A stretch of 64,000 nt of DNA from JAKFDI01 sp036676235 (GCA_036676235.1 JAKFDI010000056.1:1-64000); one strand, 5' to 3'. Positions 26,385 through 39,966 are shown, counted from the stretch's first letter. Program-made: numbers and translations. The notes: generated by a model not told the origin, from the sequence alone.

Positions 26385-27620
26385 ATGAATCTCCCCAGGA
26401 TCATCCCCGCCGCGTGGCACGAGCAGGCGCGCCGGCTGCTGGAGACGCTGCAGAACTGGCCCTGGGTCGAGACGCTGAAGACGCTGCTCCAGCGCTTTCG
26501 CGAGGACCGGCTCGGCATCACCGCCAGCAGCCTGACCTTCACCACCATCATCTCGCTCGTACCGCTGGTCACGGTGATGCTGGCGATCTTCTCGGCCTTC
26601 CCGATGTTCGCCACCTTCCAGCGTTCACTGGAAGGCTATTTCGTGCAGTCGCTCGTGCCGGACAGCATTGCGCGGCCGGTGCTCTCGACGCTCACGCAGT
26701 TCGCCGTGAGTGCCAACCGGCTCGGCGTGTTCGGCCTGGTGTTCCTGCTGTTCACGGCGCTCGCGCTGATGCTCACGATCGATCGTTCGCTCAACGCCAT
26801 CTGGCGCGTGCGCCGGCCGCGCCCGCTCGCGCAGCGCGTGCTGATCTACTGGGCGGCGCTCACGCTCGGGCCGCTGCTGCTGGGCGTGAGCGTGTCCATG
26901 AGTTCGTACGCGTTGTCGGCCGCGCAGGGCCTGGTCGACCGCCTGCCGGGCGGCGTGGCCTTCGTGCTGCAGATGATCGAGTTCGGCATGCTCGTGGTCG
27001 CGCTCGCGGGGCTGTACCACTACGTGCCCAACACCGAAGTGCGCTGGCGCCACGCCTTCGCCGGCGCGCTGTTCGTGGCGGTGGGCTTCGAGTTCGCCAA
27101 GCGCCTGCTCGCGCTCTACCTCGCCAGCGTGCCGGCGTACGAGGTGATCTACGGCGCGTTCGCCACCTTGCCGATCTTTCTGGTATGGCTCTATCTCGGC
27201 TGGGTGATCGTGCTGCTCGGCGCCGTCATCGCCGCCTACGCGCCGAGCCTGCAGATGCGCGTGGTGCGCGTGCGCGAAGCCGCCGGCTCGCATTTCGAGC
27301 TGGCACTCGCCATCCTGCGATCACTCAGCCTCGCGCGCGAAGGTCGCAGCCACGGGCTCACCGCGTCGGCGATGTCCAAGACCCTGCGCACCGATCCGTT
27401 GCAGATCGAGCCGATTCTCGAATCGCTGGTGATGCTCGACTGGGTGGGGCGCCTCGAAGAAGAGGGCGGCGGGCGCCACGTGCTGCTGTGCGACCCCGAG
27501 ACGACGCCCGCAGCGCCGCTGCTGTCGCAACTGCTGCTCGACCGCTCGCCGACGACTCACAGCTTCTGGCACAAGGCCGGCCTCGGCGAGATGACGCTCG
27601 CTGAACTGATCGCCGATTGA
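26385..27620 (+). CDS. YihY / BrkB family inner-membrane protein
   Basis: About 411 residues. The N-terminal ~290 residues are the UPF0761/YihY domain with six helices and the signatures DRLGITASSLTFTTIISLVPLVTVML and YHYVPNTEVRWRHAFAGALFVAVGFE. The family was once called ribonuclease BN, wrongly. The C-terminal ~110 residues form a soluble winged-helix-like extension (LTASAMSKTLRTDPLQIEPILESLVMLDWVGRLEE). Candidate ATGs lie at 26373, 26376 and 26385; none has a good ribosome binding site. Transport or envelope function is unproven. Confidence 0.85.
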   Translation: MNLPRIIPAAWHEQARRLLETLQNWPWVETLKTLLQRFREDRLGITASSLTFTTIISLVPLVTVMLAIFSAFPMFATFQRSLEGYFVQSLVPDSIARPVLSTLTQFAVSANRLGVFGLVFLLFTALALMLTIDRSLNAIWRVRRPRPLAQRVLIYWAALTLGPLLLGVSVSMSSYALSAAQGLVDRLPGGVAFVLQMIEFGMLVVALAGLYHYVPNTEVRWRHAFAGALFVAVGFEFAKRLLALYLASVPAYEVIYGAFATLPIFLVWLYLGWVIVLLGAVIAAYAPSLQMRVVRVREAAGSHFELALAILRSLSLAREGRSHGLTASAMSKTLRTDPLQIEPILESLVMLDWVGRLEEEGGGRHVLLCDPETTPAAPLLSQLLLDRSPTTHSFWHKAGLGEMTLAELIAD

Positions 27621-27623
27621 AGA

Positions 27624-27950
27624 TCAGAACTTGATGCGCCCGATCCAGATGTCGCGGTACATCCTGCAGTCGCCCATGAAGCTGTAGAGCGGGCGCTTGA
27701 AGGTCGCCGGCCTGTTCTTCTCGAACACGATGTGGCCGACCCAGGCGAAGCCGTAGCCGCACAGCAGGCCGTAGAGCAGGAACACCGGCGCGCCGCGCAC
27801 GAGGGCCGTGGCGAGGCAGATCAACGCCAGCGTCGAGCCGACGAAGTGCAGCCGGCGGCACGTGCGGTTGCCGTGCTCCGACAGGTAGAACGGATAGAAC
27901 TGCGCGAAGCTCGTGATGCGCTTCGGATCCACGGTGGATGCGGTGGTCAT
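27624..27950 (-). CDS. DUF962 / Mpo1-like protein
   Basis: 108 residues with the DUF962 hallmarks: FAQFYPFYLSEHGNRTCRRLHFVGS with its two conserved His residues, a helical hairpin, and GHIVFEKNRPATFKRPLYSFMGD. Yeast Mpo1 of this family is an Fe(II)-dependent dioxygenase acting on 2-hydroxy fatty acids; transfer of that activity is inference. The ATG at 27950 has a GGAGA ribosome binding site, better than the upstream start. It lies downstream of metY and the hydrolase on the same strand. Confidence 0.85.
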   Translation of the reverse strand: MTTASTVDPKRITSFAQFYPFYLSEHGNRTCRRLHFVGSTLALICLATALVRGAPVFLLYGLLCGYGFAWVGHIVFEKNRPATFKRPLYSFMGDCRMYRDIWIGRIKF

Positions 27951-27983
27951 CGGATGTCTCCTTCGCAATGGGGCTCAAGCCGC

Positions 27984-28784
27984 TCAGGCTAGCACGAGAC
28001 GCAGCGCCGCGAGCAGGTCGTCGGAACTCTCGGCCATCACCTGATGCCCTGCCGGCAGCACGACGGTCTGCGCCTTCAGCGCGGCAGCCAGCGTGCCCGC
28101 CTGGCGGCGCGGCGTCATCTGGTCGCGCTCGCCGAGGATCAGCGTGGCCGGGCAGTCCACCTTGGCGGCGGCCTCCAGGCCGTTGGCATAGCGGTCGCAC
28201 ACGCCGAAGTCGTGGTGGAACAGGTTGATCGACGGCTCGTGTGCCTGCACCTGCCGCATCAGCGCGCGGTTGCCGCCCTGCAGCCACGTACCGGGGCCGG
28301 GATAGGAGGGCTTGGCCGCGAGCGTGGAGATGGAGAACGACACCACCATGTCGATGGCACGCAGCGGGTCGTCGCGCGCGGTGTCTAGCAGCGCGGCGGA
28401 AACCTTCATCGGATAGGCGCTGCCGACCATCGCCAGCCGCGTGATGCGCTGCGGCGCGCGCCCGGCCGCTTCCAGCGCGATGAGCGAGCCCATGCTGTGG
28501 CCAACCAGCGCCGCTTTCTCCACGCCTGCCGCGTCCAGCAGCGCGAGCGTCCAGTCGGCGAGTTCCTCGACGCTCGCGAGCGGCGGCCCCTCGCTGCGCA
28601 GGTGGCCGGGCAGGTCGACTGCCAGCACGCCGAAGCCGTGGTGCGCGAACCAGCGCGCGGCCAGCGTCCACACGCTGTGGTCGTTCAATGCGCCGTGGAT
28701 GAAGACGACGCAGGGCAGGGCGGCATCGAAGGGCTTGCCGCCGGTGTAGGCGTAGGCGCTGCGGCCATTCACGACGAGCTGCAT
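27984..28784 (-). CDS. Alpha/beta-fold hydrolase
   Basis: 266 residues. The nucleophile elbow GHSMG has Ser97. The oxyanion region is FIHGALNDHSVW (28-39); the acid is in LGERDQMTP and the catalytic His in LPAGHQVM near the C-terminus. No signal peptide, so cytoplasmic. The gene starts two bases after the metY stop, which suggests a co-expressed esterase or homoserine-acyl-related hydrolase, but the substrate is unknown. The longer frame upstream runs through metY and is ignored. Confidence 0.88.
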   Translation of the reverse strand: MQLVVNGRSAYAYTGGKPFDAALPCVVFIHGALNDHSVWTLAARWFAHHGFGVLAVDLPGHLRSEGPPLASVEELADWTLALLDAAGVEKAALVGHSMGSLIALEAAGRAPQRITRLAMVGSAYPMKVSAALLDTARDDPLRAIDMVVSFSISTLAAKPSYPGPGTWLQGGNRALMRQVQAHEPSINLFHHDFGVCDRYANGLEAAAKVDCPATLILGERDQMTPRRQAGTLAAALKAQTVVLPAGHQVMAESSDDLLAALRLVLA

Positions 28785-28786
28785 CG

Positions 28787-30103
28787 TCAGGCCCCTGCCT
28801 TCTCTTGTGTGGCCTTCTCGGCGACCTTGAGCGCACGCTTCAGGTCGTCGATCAGGTCGTCGGCGTCTTCGAGGCCGATGGACAGGCGGATCGTTCCGGG
28901 TGTGATGCCGGCGTTCGCCAGCGCCGTGTCGTCCATGCGGAAGTGCGTGGTCGAGGCCGGATGGATGACAAGCGAGCGGCAGTCGCCCACGTTGGCCAGA
29001 TGCGAGAACAACTTCAGCGCCTCGATGAAGGCGCGCCCCTGCGTGCGGCTGCCGCGCAAATCGAAGCTGAACACCGAGCCACAGCCGCGCGGCAGCAGCT
29101 TCTTGGCGAGCGCCTGGCTCGGGTGGCCGTCGAGTTCGGGGTAGCCCACGCGTTCGACCATCGAATGACCGGCGAGGAAGTTCACCACCTTGCGCGTGTT
29201 CTCCACATGGCGCGCCATGCGCAGCGGCAGCGTCTCGATGCCCTGCAGGATCAGCCATGCCGTATGCGGGCTCATGCACGCCCCGAAGTCGCGCAGGCCC
29301 TCGCGGCGCGCGCGCAGCAGGAAGGCGGCTTCGGTGCTCTCTTCGGTGAACACCATGCCGTGGAAGCCGTCGTAGGGCTCGGTCAGCTCCGGGAAGCGCC
29401 CCGAGCGCTCCCAGTCCATGCGTCCGCCGTCGACCAGCACGCCGCCGATTACCGTGCCGTGGCCGGAGAGGAACTTGGTGGCCGAGTGGTAGACCAGATC
29501 GGCACCGTGGTCGAAGGGCTTCATCAGCCAGGGCGTGGTGAAGGTCGAATCGACCATCAGCGGCAGGCCGTGCTCGTGGGCGATGGCCGAGACGGTGGGA
29601 ATGTCCAGCACGTCCAGGCCCGGGTTGCCCAGCGTTTCGCCGAACAGCATCTTGGTGTTGGGTCGGATGGCGGCGCGCCAGGCGTCGATGTCCAGCGGCT
29701 TGACGAAGGTCGTCTCGATGCCGAAGCGCGAAAGTGTGAAGTGCAGCAAGTTGTGCGAGCCGCCGTACAGCGCCGAGCTCGCCACGATGTGCGAGCCCGC
29801 GCCGGCCAGCGTGGCAATCGCCAGATGCAGCGCCGCCTGGCCGCTCGCGGTGGCGATGGCGCCTGCGCCGCCCTCGAGCGCTGCCATGCGCTCCTCGAAC
29901 ACCGCGTTGGTCGGGTTCGACAAGCGGCTGTAAACGTGGCCGGCGCGTTCCATGTTGAACAGCGAGGCGGCGTGCTCGCTGCTCTCGAACACGAAGGACG
30001 TGCTCAGGTGAATGGGCACCGCGCGGGCGCCTGTTGTCGGGTCGGGGGCGGCGCCCGCATGCAGCGCCAGCGTGTCGAAACCGGGATCCGAATAACCAGC
30101 CAT
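28787..30103 (-). CDS. metY: O-acetylhomoserine sulfhydrylase / aminocarboxypropyltransferase
   Basis: 438-residue PLP enzyme of the Cys/Met metabolism family that makes homocysteine (or methionine with methanethiol) from O-acetylhomoserine. The Schiff-base lysine is Lys210 in VYHSATKFLSGHG. Other signatures are YSRLSNPTNAVFEERMAALEGG and VDSTFTTPWLMKPFDHGAD. The long form of about 430 residues separates MetY from the ~390-residue MetB/MetZ. It is the first gene of a three-gene minus-strand operon (metY-hydrolase-DUF962). Confidence 0.92.
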   Translation of the reverse strand: MAGYSDPGFDTLALHAGAAPDPTTGARAVPIHLSTSFVFESSEHAASLFNMERAGHVYSRLSNPTNAVFEERMAALEGGAGAIATASGQAALHLAIATLAGAGSHIVASSALYGGSHNLLHFTLSRFGIETTFVKPLDIDAWRAAIRPNTKMLFGETLGNPGLDVLDIPTVSAIAHEHGLPLMVDSTFTTPWLMKPFDHGADLVYHSATKFLSGHGTVIGGVLVDGGRMDWERSGRFPELTEPYDGFHGMVFTEESTEAAFLLRARREGLRDFGACMSPHTAWLILQGIETLPLRMARHVENTRKVVNFLAGHSMVERVGYPELDGHPSQALAKKLLPRGCGSVFSFDLRGSRTQGRAFIEALKLFSHLANVGDCRSLVIHPASTTHFRMDDTALANAGITPGTIRLSIGLEDADDLIDDLKRALKVAEKATQEKAGA

Positions 30104-30189
30104 TCAAACTCCAAAGGGTGAGTTACCAGGATGTGTCGTGCTTGGAATTGTGGGCTATATTGATCCGAATCGACCCCGAGGAGACGAGC

Positions 30190-30675
30190 ATGAAAGTCAG
30201 CGACATCCTGCGCGTGAAGGGCGGCACCCTGTTCACCATCTCGCCCGAGGAGCCACTCTCGGAAGCCGCCATCTGCATGGCCGACAACGACATCGGCTCG
30301 CTCGTCGTCATGGAGCACTGCGATCTGGTAGGCATGCTCACGTTCCGCGAACTGATCAAGACCGTCGTCAAGAACGGCGGCACGGTGGGCAGCACCCGCG
30401 TGCGCGCTGCGATGGACGACCACCCGCTTACCTGCACGCCCGAGACCGAGATCGACGAAGTGCGCCGCATGATGCTCGGTCGGCATGCCCGCTACATGCC
30501 GGTGATGACCCAGCGCACGCTGATGGGCGTGATCTCGTTCTACGACGTGGCCAAGGCCGTGGTCGACAGCCAGGACTTCGAGAACCGCATGCTCAAGGCC
30601 TACATCCGCGACTGGCCGGTGGAAGAAGTGCCGCTGCAGCGCGAGGACGGCTCGCAGCTTCCCGCGCCCAACTGA
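30190..30675 (+). CDS. CBS-domain protein
   Basis: 161 residues made of two CBS motifs (about 1-60 and 72-130) and a short C-terminal tail. CBS pairs bind adenosine ligands such as AMP, ATP or SAM and act as energy or methyl sensors. No catalytic domain is attached. The ribosome binding site GAGGAGA is strong. A -10-like TATATT lies at 30156-30161. Divergent from metY, whose product belongs to SAM-related metabolism, but no link is shown. Confidence 0.88.
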   Translation: MKVSDILRVKGGTLFTISPEEPLSEAAICMADNDIGSLVVMEHCDLVGMLTFRELIKTVVKNGGTVGSTRVRAAMDDHPLTCTPETEIDEVRRMMLGRHARYMPVMTQRTLMGVISFYDVAKAVVDSQDFENRMLKAYIRDWPVEEVPLQREDGSQLPAPN

Positions 30676-30788
30676 GCGGCACGGCGCGCGCCGCCTGCGC
30701 CGCAGGGGGCGAACCCTAGAATCGGCGCCTTCGCGCCCCGTGCGGCGGCTCTTGCGCCACGTGCACCGCGCATCTCCAAGGCCCTCGC

Positions 30789-31892
30789 ATGTCCGGCAGC
30801 ACTCTTGGCACTCTCTTTCGTGTCACCAACTTCGGCGAAAGCCACGGCCCGGCCATCGGCTGTGTGATCGACGGCTGCCCGCCGGGCATGGCGCTGTCGG
30901 AGGCCGACATCCAGCCCGAACTCGACCGCCGCCGCCCCGGCACCTCGCGCCACGTGACGCAGCGCGACGAGCCCGATGCGGTGGAGATTCTTTCGGGCGT
31001 GTACGAAGGCCAAACCACCGGCACGCCCATCTGCCTGCTGATCCGCAACACCGACCAGCGCAGCAAGGACTACGGCAACATCCTTCAGACCTTTCGCCCC
31101 GGCCACGCCGACTACACCTACTGGCACAAGTACGGCATCCGCGACCCGCGCGGTGGCGGTCGCTCTTCGGCGCGCCTGACGGCACCCAGCGTGGCCGCGG
31201 GCGCCGTGGCGAAGAAGTGGCTGCAGCAGCAGTACGGCACCACCTTCGCCGGCCACATGACGCAGATCGGCGAGATCGAAATCCCGTTCGAGTCGTTCGA
31301 CCATGTGCCGAACAATCCGTTCTTCGCCGCCAACGCGAGCGACATCCCGCGCCTCGAGGCGTACATGGACGAGTTGCGAAAGGCCGGCGACAGCTGCGGG
31401 GCGCGCCTCTCGGTGATGGCGCGGCAGGTGCCGGTGGGTCTGGGCGAACCGCTGTACGACAAGCTCGACGCCGACATCGCCTACGCGATGATGGGCATCA
31501 ACGCGGTGAAGGGCGTGGAGATCGGCGCAGGGTTCGCGAGCGTCGCGCAGCGCGGCACCACGCACGGCGACGAACTCACGCCGCAGGGCTTTCGCGGCAA
31601 CAACGCCGGCGGCGTGCTGGGCGGCATCTCGACGGGGCAGGACATTACGGTGTCGATCGCCGTCAAGCCGACGAGTTCGATCCGCACGCCGCGCCAGTCC
31701 ATCGACCTGCAAGGCCAGCCGGCGACGGTCGAGACCTTTGGCCGCCACGATCCCTGCGTCGGCATCCGCGCCACGCCCATCGCCGAGGCGCTGCTCGCGC
31801 TGGTGCTGATGGACCATGCGCTGCGCCACCGGGCGCAATGTGGCGACGTGTCGGTAGCCACGCCCGTCATCGCCGCGCGAAGCGACTCCTGA
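30789..31892 (+). CDS. aroC: Chorismate synthase
   Basis: Last step of the shikimate pathway, converting EPSP to chorismate with reduced FMN. The 367 residues contain GESHGPAIGCVIDGCPPG (from residue 16), RRPGTSRHVTQRDEPD, GRSSARLTAPSVAAGAVA and the C-terminal GRHDPCVGIRATPIAEALLAL. Full length, no anomalies. A TAGAAT at 30717-30722 may be its -10 box. Confidence 0.98.
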   Translation: MSGSTLGTLFRVTNFGESHGPAIGCVIDGCPPGMALSEADIQPELDRRRPGTSRHVTQRDEPDAVEILSGVYEGQTTGTPICLLIRNTDQRSKDYGNILQTFRPGHADYTYWHKYGIRDPRGGGRSSARLTAPSVAAGAVAKKWLQQQYGTTFAGHMTQIGEIEIPFESFDHVPNNPFFAANASDIPRLEAYMDELRKAGDSCGARLSVMARQVPVGLGEPLYDKLDADIAYAMMGINAVKGVEIGAGFASVAQRGTTHGDELTPQGFRGNNAGGVLGGISTGQDITVSIAVKPTSSIRTPRQSIDLQGQPATVETFGRHDPCVGIRATPIAEALLALVLMDHALRHRAQCGDVSVATPVIAARSDS

Positions 31893-31916
31893 ACCTCACA
31901 CGAACAAGGAACGTCG

Positions 31917-35997
<4,081 letters not shown>

Positions 35998-36035
35998 GGC
36001 GTGGCGGGTTCGCTGGGGCAGGTAAGGGGTGCGGG

Positions 36036-36410
36036 TCAGGCGTTCTTCACGAGTTCGTCGTAGGCGGGTCCGTCCATCAGTTCGTCGAACTCGGCCATGT
36101 CGGCCACGCGCACCTTGAAGAACCAGCCGTTGCCCAGCGGGTCGGAGTTGGCGAGCGAGGGATCGGCGCGCAGCGCCTCGTTCACCTCGACGACCTCGCC
36201 GCCCACCGGCATGTAGAGGTCGGCCGCGGCCTTGACGGACTCGACGACGCCGGCCACCTCGCCCTTCTTGAAGCTCTTGCCGACTTCGGGCAGCTCGACG
36301 AACACCACGTCGCCGAGGGCGTCCTGCGCATGCAGCGTGATGCCGACGGCGGCGGACTCGTGGTCCTCGATGTTGATCCACTCATGGTCGGTGCTGTACT
36401 TGGTCGTCAT
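36036..36410 (-). CDS. gcvH: Glycine cleavage system H protein
   Basis: Lipoyl carrier shuttling the aminomethyl group between GcvP, GcvT and lipoamide dehydrogenase. 124 residues; the lipoylated Lys60 lies in GVVESVKAAADLYMPVGGEV. A GGAGAG ribosome binding site precedes ATG 36410. It lies 38 bases upstream of gcvP and 86 bases downstream of gcvT. Confidence 0.97.
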   Translation of the reverse strand: MTTKYSTDHEWINIEDHESAAVGITLHAQDALGDVVFVELPEVGKSFKKGEVAGVVESVKAAADLYMPVGGEVVEVNEALRADPSLANSDPLGNGWFFKVRVADMAEFDELMDGPAYDELVKNA

Positions 36411-36496
36411 GGGACTCTCCTGGGTGCTGGGGTTTTGGCCGCGTCGGACATCCGCGCGGCGGTGGAAGGAACGGAAAAGGAAGGTAGGCGCGGGGC

Positions 36497-37624
36497 TCAG
36501 CCGCGGAAGTAGCGATGCGGCGTGAACGGCATCGGGCACACGCGCATCGGCTGGCCCTTGCCGCGCACGTCGGCCTGCACCTCGTGGTGCACGATCGCGT
36601 GGTTGCTCGCGAGATAGGCCATGGCGATCGGGTGGCCCAGGCTCGGCGCCAGCGTGCCGCTGGTCACGTGGCCGAGCTTGCGTCCGAGCGAATCCGTGAT
36701 GAGCGCGCCCTCGCGCACCGGCACGCGCTCTAGCCCGACGAGGCCCACGCGCTTGCGCACCGTGCCGCTGGACAGCTGTGCATCGATCACCGCCGCGCCG
36801 GGGTAGCCGCCATGGCGCGCGCCGCCCGCGCGGCGCACCTTCTGGATCGCCCAGGTGAGGCCGGCCTCGACGGGCGAGGTGCCGGCGTCGATGTCGTGGC
36901 CGTACAGGCACAGGCCGGCTTCCAGGCGCAGCGTGTCGCGCGCCCCGAGCCCCGCGGGCTTTACCTCCGGCTGCTGCAGCAGCGCGCGGGCCAGGGCCTC
37001 GGCGCCCTCGGCCGGCACCGAGATCTCGAAGCCGTCTTCGCCGGTGTAGCCCGAGCGGGTGACGAAGCACTCGGCACCGGCCAGCGTGAACTGAGCGCCG
37101 GTCATGAAGGTGAGGCCCGTCACGCCGGCGTCCAGGCGTGCCAGCACCGCGGCGGCCTTCGGCCCCTGCAGCGCGAGCAGCGCGCGATCGGGCAGCGGCA
37201 CGATGCGGCAGCGGTGGCCGATGTGCGTCATGAGGTGGCGCATGTCGGCCTGCTTGCACGCAGCATTGACGACCACGAACAGGTCGTTCTCGCGCCGCGT
37301 GATCATCAGGTCGTCGAGGATGCCGCCGCTGGCGTTGGTGAAGAAGCCGTAGCGCTGGCGGCCCACGCCGAGGTTGAGCACGTCCACCGGCACCAGCGTC
37401 TCGAGCGCGCGCGCCGCCTCGGCGACGTCGTCAGCGACGAGGCGCAGCTGGCCCATGTGCGAGACGTCGAACAAGGCCGCATCGCTGCGGCAGTGGCGGT
37501 GTTCGGCAAGGATGCCCTCGGGGTAGCTCACCGGCATGTCGTAGCCGGCGAAGGGCGTCATCTTGGCGCCGAGTTCGAGATGCAGCGCGTGCAGCGGCGT
37601 ATGCAGCAGGTCGTTTGCGGACAT
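36497..37624 (-). CDS. gcvT: Aminomethyltransferase (glycine cleavage T protein)
   Basis: Transfers the methylene group from aminomethyl-GcvH to tetrahydrofolate and releases ammonia. 375 residues, with MTPFAGYDMPVSYPEGI, LFDVSHMGQ, the catalytic-region VLNLGVGRQRYGFFTNASGG and RSGYTGEDGFEI of the GcvT fold. The start at 37624 is preceded by GGAGA. It is first in the gcv operon, behind a glycine riboswitch. Confidence 0.97.
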   Translation of the reverse strand: MSANDLLHTPLHALHLELGAKMTPFAGYDMPVSYPEGILAEHRHCRSDAALFDVSHMGQLRLVADDVAEAARALETLVPVDVLNLGVGRQRYGFFTNASGGILDDLMITRRENDLFVVVNAACKQADMRHLMTHIGHRCRIVPLPDRALLALQGPKAAAVLARLDAGVTGLTFMTGAQFTLAGAECFVTRSGYTGEDGFEISVPAEGAEALARALLQQPEVKPAGLGARDTLRLEAGLCLYGHDIDAGTSPVEAGLTWAIQKVRRAGGARHGGYPGAAVIDAQLSSGTVRKRVGLVGLERVPVREGALITDSLGRKLGHVTSGTLAPSLGHPIAMAYLASNHAIVHHEVQADVRGKGQPMRVCPMPFTPHRYFRG

Positions 37625-37638
37625 GGTTGTCTCTCCGA

Positions 37639-37681
37639 GGGCATTCCAGGTCCGATGCATGGTGGCGCATCGGCAATGCCC
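37639..37681 (-). promoter_or_regulatory. Hairpin in the riboswitch expression platform
   Basis: Between the second glycine aptamer and the gcvT start, GGGCATT pairs with AATGCCC (37681-37675 with 37645-37639) and CCGATGC with GCATCGG (37673-37667 with 37658-37652). The 3' arm ends a few bases before the GGAGA ribosome binding site, and the 5' arm abuts the P1 strand of aptamer 2. This hairpin is a plausible switch element; no T tract is seen, favouring translational control. Confidence 0.5.
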
Positions 37682-37890
37682 CCTCTGTCCGCTTTACCTG
37701 AGAGATTGACGGTCCGCCGTGGCGAGCCGCTTGCCCCTTCGGTGGACCCGCTCGATGACGGGCCTCTCTCCAGCGAGGAACGCCTTTTTCAAGGCGCTTG
37801 CCAGTCCTTTTGCCTGAGCGTTCCGCACGCCGGTTTCCGTCGTGCTGCGCCTTCGGCGGCCTCCGCGAAAGAGGCTCTCTCCTGACCGGC
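37680..37890 (-). promoter_or_regulatory. Tandem glycine riboswitch upstream of gcvTHP
   Basis: On the minus strand two aptamer-like halves follow each other. The first (about 37885-37797) has GGAGAGAGCC, CGCCGAAGGCGCA and CTCAGGCAAAAGGAC. The second (about 37780-37680) has GGAGAGAGGC, CACCGAAGGGGCAAGC and CTCTCAGGTAAAGCGGACAG. These are the conserved gcvT-element sequences. It should switch on gcvTHP when glycine is abundant. Bases 37891-38055, between it and the protease gene, show nothing further. Confidence 0.93.
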
Positions 37891-38055
37891 GGCAGTGTAG
37901 CAGCGGGCGTCGTGTCGCCGTGCCGGCCCGCGCGCGCCGACGCCTCGCGCACTACGTCACACGAGGCGCTGGACGCGCGTGCTGCACCCGGCGCCTTCGG
38001 GTGCGTCTTCGCGTTCAATACCGGCCAACGACCACATCGGGCGCGAAAGCCACGG

Positions 38056-39966
38056 ATGACCGACCACGAGTTCCGGCGCCTCGTCGCCGCCCACGAGCAC
38101 ACCTGCCGCATCGAACCGGAGCGCTTTGCCGTGCGCACGGTGCTGATGGCCGCCTTCGGCTATGCCGCCATCGTCACGGCGCTCGTGGTGTGTGCGCTGG
38201 TGCTGCTGTGGGTGGGCGCGCGGCTGCTGGACGGCCAGGTGAGCTATGTGTGGGTGATGGTCGCGATCGGCTGTGCGTCGCTGCTGTGGTCGCTGTCGCG
38301 CGCGCTGTGGTCGCGCCAGCGCCCGCCCGAGGGCTTGCGCATCCGCCGCGCCGATGCGCCCGAACTCTTCAAGCTGATCGAGAAGGTACGCAAGCGCTGC
38401 GGCGCGCCGCGGCCCGACGTGGTGCTGATCGACGGCGAGCTGAACGCGGCCATCGTGCAGCAGCCGCGGCTCGGGTTGCTGGGCTGGCACCGCAACTACC
38501 TCATCCTCGGCCTGCCGCTGCTCATGGGGCTGGACGTGAAGCAGGTGGCCGCCGTCATCGGCCACGAGTTCGGCCATCTGCGCGGCGCGCACGGCAAGCT
38601 CGGCGCCTGGGTCTACCGCACGCGGCTGAGCTGGTGGAAGCTGGCCGAGGCGCGCGCGCGTTCACGCGTGGAGGCGTCGGTCGCGGATGCGGGCCTGGCG
38701 CTCTTCTTTCGCCACTTCTTTCCGCGCTTCAACGCACGCGCCTTCGTGCTCTCGCGCCAGCAGGAGTACGAGGCCGACCGCACGGCGCACAAGGTGGTCG
38801 GCACGCGGCCGGGCGCTTCGGGGCTGATCAGCCTCGCGCTGCAATCGCGCTGGCTCGACGAGGTGTTCTGGCCGGGCATCTTCCGCGCCGCGGGCGAGGT
38901 CGCCATGCCCACCGGTACGCCCTACCGCGTGCTGCAGGAGGCGCTGCCGCGCGCCGTTGCGCGGCCTGAGGCGGGGCAGTGGCTGCGCGAGGCGCTCAAG
39001 CGCCTGCCGGAGCCCAGCGACACCCATCCGTCGCTGCGCGACCGGCTGGAGTTCGCCCAGGTGGCGCCGTCGCTGCCGAAGCCCATCGCCGAGAGCGCCG
39101 CCGCCACCTTGCTGCCGCGCACGCTCGACCGCTGGATCGAGCGCATGGACCTGCGCTGGCAGAAGGAGGCGGCGCCGGCCTGGGCCGAGCGCCACCGGCG
39201 GCACCAGGCGCAGCGTGCGCTGGTCGACGAGCTCGCGCAGGAGCGCGCGCAGAAGCCGCTGAACGTCTGGGACCACCTGGCCTGGGCGCACGCCGCCCGC
39301 GAGGTCGAAGGGGACGCGGCCGCCTGCGAGGTGCTGCGCGCCTTGCTGGTCGACCACCCGCAGCAGCCCGAGGCACGCTTCGAACTCGGCATGCTGCTGA
39401 TCGAATCGCCCTCGGCCGGCGCGGCAGCCGAAGGCGCCGAACGCCTGCGTACGCTCGCCGACGAATGCGCGCACCACCTCGCCGTGCCGGCCGCAGAGCG
39501 CTATGAGCAATGGGTGGAGCGCGGCGACGACCGTGGTCCGCTGAAGGCCTGGCGCGAGCGGCTCGCCAAGATCGCACTGCAGCACGAGACGGCGTCGCAG
39601 GCGCTCGAGGATTTCGACGGCGCGCAGCACTTCACTGCCAGCGATCTGGGGCCGCGCGGCCTGCGCCCGGTGCTGGACGTGCTGCGCCGCGAGCCCGCGG
39701 TCGGCCGCGCCTTCCTGGTGGAGAAGACGGTGCAGGCGGCCGCCGGCTGGCGTTTCGGGCTGGTGGTGGTCGAGCGCGCCCGCGGCCACGGCGGCTCGAA
39801 GGCATCGCACCTGTGGAGCGAGCTGCGCGAGCGCATCGACCTACCGTTCCCCTTCATGGTGATCGACCTGGCGCACGACTTCTGGAAGGACGACGCGCGC
39901 CGGCAGGTGGTGCGGCAGATCACCGAGACGCCGGGGGCGTGCATCTATTCGGGGCGGCGGCTGTAG
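38056..39966 (+). CDS. M48 family metalloprotease, membrane-bound
   Basis: 636 residues. Two transmembrane helices lie at about 29-53 and 66-82. The zinc site is HEFGH (His170, Glu171, His174) in VAAVIGHEFGHLRGAHG, with the third ligand Glu in SRQQEYEADRTAHKVVG. The C-terminal half is a long helical, TPR-like region (ARFELGMLLIESPSAGAAAEGAERLRTLADE) ending in a small domain of unknown role. HtpX/Oma1-type M48 enzymes degrade or process membrane proteins. The ATG at 38056 was chosen because the longer frame runs into the riboswitch on the other strand. Confidence 0.85.
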   Translation: MTDHEFRRLVAAHEHTCRIEPERFAVRTVLMAAFGYAAIVTALVVCALVLLWVGARLLDGQVSYVWVMVAIGCASLLWSLSRALWSRQRPPEGLRIRRADAPELFKLIEKVRKRCGAPRPDVVLIDGELNAAIVQQPRLGLLGWHRNYLILGLPLLMGLDVKQVAAVIGHEFGHLRGAHGKLGAWVYRTRLSWWKLAEARARSRVEASVADAGLALFFRHFFPRFNARAFVLSRQQEYEADRTAHKVVGTRPGASGLISLALQSRWLDEVFWPGIFRAAGEVAMPTGTPYRVLQEALPRAVARPEAGQWLREALKRLPEPSDTHPSLRDRLEFAQVAPSLPKPIAESAAATLLPRTLDRWIERMDLRWQKEAAPAWAERHRRHQAQRALVDELAQERAQKPLNVWDHLAWAHAAREVEGDAAACEVLRALLVDHPQQPEARFELGMLLIESPSAGAAAEGAERLRTLADECAHHLAVPAAERYEQWVERGDDRGPLKAWRERLAKIALQHETASQALEDFDGAQHFTASDLGPRGLRPVLDVLRREPAVGRAFLVEKTVQAAAGWRFGLVVVERARGHGGSKASHLWSELRERIDLPFPFMVIDLAHDFWKDDARRQVVRQITETPGACIYSGRRL

